Origin: Selenomonadaceae bacterium
Lineage (GTDB): Bacteria > Bacillota > Negativicutes > Selenomonadales > Selenomonadaceae
Reading direction: 5' to 3'
DNA length: 7,960 nt
Assembly: GCA_017529085.1 (NCBI GenBank)
Contig: JAFXOC010000140.1
Location: forward strand, 1-7,960
Position 1 is the stretch's first letter, and the number at the start of each line of letters is the position of its first letter. The translations under genes and the position numbers were made by a program. The notes under the pieces are model-generated. The model was not told the origin of the DNA. It worked only from the letters and a program-made list of their open reading frames with translations, and ran no database searches. Below, piece after piece: positions 6,701 through 7,960 of the stretch.

Positions 6701-7578
6701 TCATCGTTTTCGTTGGTCTCAACGACTTCGACGGTTCCAACGACTTCGATGGTTTCATCGTTTTCGTAGCTTTTGTTATTCTCATCGTTTTTATCGTATT
6801 CCGTGTCCACATTGTCAACATTTGAGTTAAAAACACCGAGATATTTTTGAAAACGATTGTTTTGAAAACGATACATTTGATACATCATATTATCTGTTTG
6901 GGAATAATCAACTCTGACCTTCCCGCTTTCTTTAAAAAGCATTTCTACTTGACGAAATTTTTTAAAGAACGTTTCATAATTCATTGTTGGAGCAAGTTCC
7001 GAACGATAACGGTCGACATAGTCGTAAAATGTACCGACAAGATTGTCTATGTAATTATCCCATTTGTCGGACGGAAGATTGCGCATTTTTTCATAAGCGT
7101 CGATGGTTTTTGCAAGCATGGGTCTGTCCCAAATCTCGTCGCTTGGAATATGCTTGTAAGTGGCATAGATACTTTCGGTAACGGAATCCATATCCGCATC
7201 CGCCGCATTATCCTCTTTTGCAACGACTTTTTCATCGTCTGCTATTCCCAAGCGCCAATTAGCCTCCTCCAACAAATCGTCAAACTTCAACGGAGTTTTT
7301 TTAAAAAAGTCCAGAATGTCTTTCATCCAACTAATATGATTTTTCATACCGTGTTTCCCTTGCGTAAAAACATAATCAAAGCACTGCATTTGCATCGTAA
7401 TACCGATAACGTTTCGGTATTGTTCATCAATATCAATCCCGCGGGACATAGCGTATTTTCTGTAAATAGTCGACAGTTGCCTGATATACGGTTGCCATAC
7501 GTCGCGCGGTTTGTCCTTTATTTTCATATAAGTATCAACCAACTTAACCTGCTCATATAAATCGAAAGGCAACCGCAT
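3733..7578 (-). CDS. Giant multidomain protein of unknown function with DUF4357-like domain (candidate BREX accessory factor)
   Basis: I do not recognise the whole protein. With the ATG at 7578 it is 1281 residues; the frame is open to a GTG at 7695 (1320 residues). I prefer 7578 because GGAG lies 9 nt upstream and the homologous module begins there, while the extra 39 residues come from AT-rich DNA without a ribosome site. Numbering from the GTG: residues 42-150 and 379-482 are similar helical modules (LYEQVKLVDTY / VYETAKLVELV; FDDLLEEANWRL / FDDILAKANILL), with a divergent third at about 190-290. Acidic low-complexity linkers fill 291-375 and 482-535. Residues 536-1008 look like successive winged-helix or helix-turn-helix units. 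Residues 1062-1147 match DUF4357: GFTVLKGS, FSSSSAAASMVTGRSANG, WK, G-LLKDYG. The last 170 residues (SEFFWFAYRR, SHWHIKFF) are unassigned. No nuclease, methylase or ATPase motif is evident. DNA recognition for the adjacent defence operon is an inference. Confidence 0.7.
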   Translation of the reverse strand: MRLPFDLYEQVKLVDTYMKIKDKPRDVWQPYIRQLSTIYRKYAMSRGIDIDEQYRNVIGITMQMQCFDYVFTQGKHGMKNHISWMKDILDFFKKTPLKFDDLLEEANWRLGIADDEKVVAKEDNAADADMDSVTESIYATYKHIPSDEIWDRPMLAKTIDAYEKMRNLPSDKWDNYIDNLVGTFYDYVDRYRSELAPTMNYETFFKKFRQVEMLFKESGKVRVDYSQTDNMMYQMYRFQNNRFQKYLGVFNSNVDNVDTEYDKNDENNKSYENDETIEVVGTVEVVETNENDDIDDTAESNENYENVEINEIYEPIEQKETVEYDAPTSYVLPQSQSSVELDVYETAKLVELVSRDYNTKELRKLSALMKDYALRREIEDTDDLRGVYHLNRRTGAISRLLNGSDENTDALPMERMVVRLYKNNRAEFDDILAKANILLQILPSDETSTPEKPTEETTTHEEVSTPSAEEQTSNDTEIADFDNDDSTPAPSDDSPIYTEIQTRCLSILANFPNGVGLDSSLDIDRFCNEYEEKYGSLPPGGEEEILETLREVGEERNGKIFPPASREKKELISNIGEEIQKIFSKGYSCVYVESLTERYRDKLNEQEIYSTEDLQDILSLELPKNCEIANGKVILSGSRIDVGNDVHLYLTQSGEPKTLTEICRDLWHIPEHIITQTIYRNRDDIINTATKTFMAVDIFPINADDVEKIRPVLKKALQNSAKGQLSDEECRKIVEENFPDLATDTRNYTTKAFHGALGYLMGGDPPFKGQIVLLSDDDNQSNADIFREFCGNRDRFSLDELAEFAKEKNLQLSAYYNVIRKTVLRINEDEFCAVSTVNFDVSAIDAKLEQFCSESYAPLKVVKNFILLPNAGDMPWNYFLLESYVHIVSQKFKLMHTGFLQNEVTGAMVKRNAPFRDYDDLLADALSKDKNWATEEDALEFLVNEGYLARNRYSKIGEICRKAKEIRKKPKIKSENISRSNNIEKNLPSYNIQKNHSLRENVNLVDGEKEIFYCTSKDSNASAYISTNGFTVLKGSLVSSSVNSSAKRRKIDLTRNWLENEGIIVDRVFQEDYEFSSSSAAASMVTGRSANGKIEWKTSNGRLLKDYGVTIDHGRVSNSQTSTGLELHSEEENPRCGAKSSEKFVDKCIQRLYDHENGNLVKIGHHSCFQNLSTDTGYVVTISKMYPFGFSEFFWFAYRRMKDIAKCKNQFYVFCCKDEFTMIKLPVDLIEKNLDRLNFSKDKEGFPSHWHIKFFRHDDGRLIWKLYNPSEDFSVNEYLIK
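6721..6756 (-). repeat. Two tandem 18-bp repeats in the acidic linker of the giant gene
   Basis: Positions 6721-6738 and 6739-6756 are adjacent 18-bp copies that differ at two bases. They encode ETIEVV followed by GTVEVV. They lie in a low-complexity Glu/Asn/Asp-rich linker, consistent with slippage-driven length change between folded modules. Confidence 0.8.
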
Positions 7579-7587
7579 ATTCCGACA

Positions 7588-7591
7588 CTCC
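7588..7591 (-). promoter_or_regulatory. Shine-Dalgarno site supporting the ATG at 7578
   Basis: GGAG, 9 nt before the ATG at 7578. Neither the in-frame ATG at 7593 nor the GTG at 7695 has a comparable site, which decides the start of the giant gene. Confidence 0.5.
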
Positions 7592-7629
7592 ATACTTTTC
7601 AATATATAGAAAAATTCGACAAAATATAC

Positions 7630-7643
7630 TAAAAATCCTCTTA
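7630..7643 (-). repeat. 14-bp motif shared with 3052-3065 (inverted)
   Basis: Exact reverse complement of the motif at 3052-3065, within the spacer upstream of the giant gene. In an AT-rich window a 14-bp match could arise by chance. Confidence 0.3.
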
Positions 7644-7710
7644 CTAATTGAAAATATATTTCAGCAGAAACCGTAAAAATTTTTGAGACATTCACTTTTT
7701 ATAAAGTCAC

Positions 7711-7960
7711 TCACTCATCATCATAATCGTCACCATCATCATAGCCGCCGTCATCGTAATCGTCCTCATACCCATCGTCCGCATACTCCCCCGCATCCTC
7801 GCCCCACTCATCTTCATAATCCGAATCATACTCATCATATCCACTATATTCATCATACTCATCATATTCATCCTCACGCTCGCGATCATACACAACAGTA
7901 TCGTGAAAATGTTCCACCGTTTCCGTATGAGTAAAGTTAGAGGCTAAAGCTGTGGGCGAA
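7711..7960 (-). CDS. 3' end of a gene encoding a protein with an extremely acidic Asp/Glu/Tyr tail; partial
   Basis: A GTG at 7917 could start a 68-residue protein, but the same frame stays open through the window edge (it reads SPTALASNFTHTET just upstream), so this is more likely the C-terminal part of a longer gene. From about the GTG+13 codon onward nearly every residue is Asp, Glu, Tyr or Gly, in repeats such as DEYDEYDEY and YDDGGYDDGDDYDDE, ending at a TGA at 7711-7713. No domain is recognisable in the visible part. Such tails occur as flexible, strongly negative C-terminal extensions, for example on surface, membrane or nucleic-acid-mimicking proteins; I cannot choose among these. It lies in the same orientation as the defence-like operon, separated from the giant gene by about 130 bp. 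The low-complexity DNA makes reading frames on both strands look open, so the coding call is moderate. Confidence 0.5.
   Translation of the reverse strand, partial: SPTALASNFTHTETVEHFHDTVVYDREREDEYDEYDEYSGYDEYDSDYEDEWGEDAGEYADDGYEDDYDDGGYDDGDDYDDE

Larger units (their letters stand above)
7579..7710 (-). promoter_or_regulatory. AT-rich spacer, likely promoter region of the giant-gene operon
   Basis: A 132-bp AT-rich interval between the acidic-tail gene and the preferred start of the giant gene. It includes AT-rich stretches such as TATATATT that could serve as a -10 element, but I cannot pair one convincingly with a -35 hexamer. It also holds a 10-bp palindrome (AAAAATTTTT, 7675-7684) and a 14-bp motif shared with the leader of the PAPS-reductase gene. 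No terminator hairpin is evident after the upstream gene, so read-through is also possible. Confidence 0.35.

Noticed and set aside
6700..6830. CRISPR-like or regulatory repeat array
   Set aside because: The repeats are short, imperfect, in frame and explained by low-complexity Glu/Val/Thr coding; there are no uniform spacers.
6847..7560. Plus-strand open frame of 237 codons
   Set aside because: It lies wholly antisense to the well-supported first modules of the giant gene, has no recognisable domain, and its openness follows from the codon use of the opposite strand.
7579..7695. N-terminal extension of the giant protein to the GTG at 7695, giving a hydrophobic stretch that could look like a signal anchor
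   Set aside because: No Shine-Dalgarno site precedes the GTG, the DNA is spacer-like and very AT-rich, and the repeated module begins at the better-supported ATG at 7578.
7683..7934. Plus-strand open frame encoding a His-rich 83-residue peptide
   Set aside because: It is the antisense shadow of the Asp/Glu/Tyr repeat codons on the minus strand; it has no domain and runs against every other gene.

Overview
This window is one strand-coherent block: every credible gene lies on the minus strand, so the biological order runs from high to low coordinates. GC content is moderate to low and differs sharply between segments. The Phd/ParE-type toxin-antitoxin pair, the Shine-Dalgarno sites and the gene families would fit an anaerobic low-GC bacterium, perhaps of the Bacillota, but the lineage cannot be fixed from the sequence. 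There are no rRNA or tRNA genes, no CRISPR array, no transposase and no housekeeping genes. The content looks like a defence-island segment.

Layout in transcription order: (1) 7960-7711, the 3' end of a gene whose product ends in an extreme Asp/Glu/Tyr/Gly tail and which enters from outside the window. (2) 7710-7579, an AT-rich spacer. (3) 7578-3733 (an in-frame GTG further upstream at 7695 is less likely as the start), a giant uncharacterised protein of about 1281 residues. It has repeated alpha-helical N-terminal modules, acidic linkers, a middle section that looks like repeated winged-helix domains, a DUF4357-like domain and an unrecognised C-terminal domain. (4) 3716-3627, a truncated copy of the first 29 codons of the PAPS-reductase gene. 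(5) 3605-3068, a Phd-like antitoxin and ParE/RelE-type toxin with overlapping ends. (6) 3023-705, an intact 772-residue PAPS-reductase-like PP-loop protein with a double ferredoxin-type cysteine cluster. (7) 691-1, the N-terminal 230 residues of a P-loop ATPase that leaves the window.

Genes 6 and 7 together most resemble brxP and brxC of BREX type 4 phage-defence systems, in which a PAPS-reductase-family protein is found with a large ATPase, PglZ and a Lon-like BrxL. PglZ and BrxL would be expected to the left of the window and are not visible here. The giant upstream gene is tightly coupled to the PAPS-reductase operon (its stop codon abuts the Shine-Dalgarno of the duplicated gene start), so it is a candidate accessory or specificity factor of that system.

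The most striking structural observation is an 89-bp direct repeat (85/89 identical) flanking the toxin-antitoxin pair. The pair sits between two copies of the 5' end of the PAPS-reductase gene: one copy is a dead 29-codon stub at the ancestral operon position, the other is the live gene start. This reads as an insertion into a defence gene that left the gene intact. Strong composition shifts inside both the PAPS-reductase gene and the giant gene add to the picture of a recombining mosaic locus.
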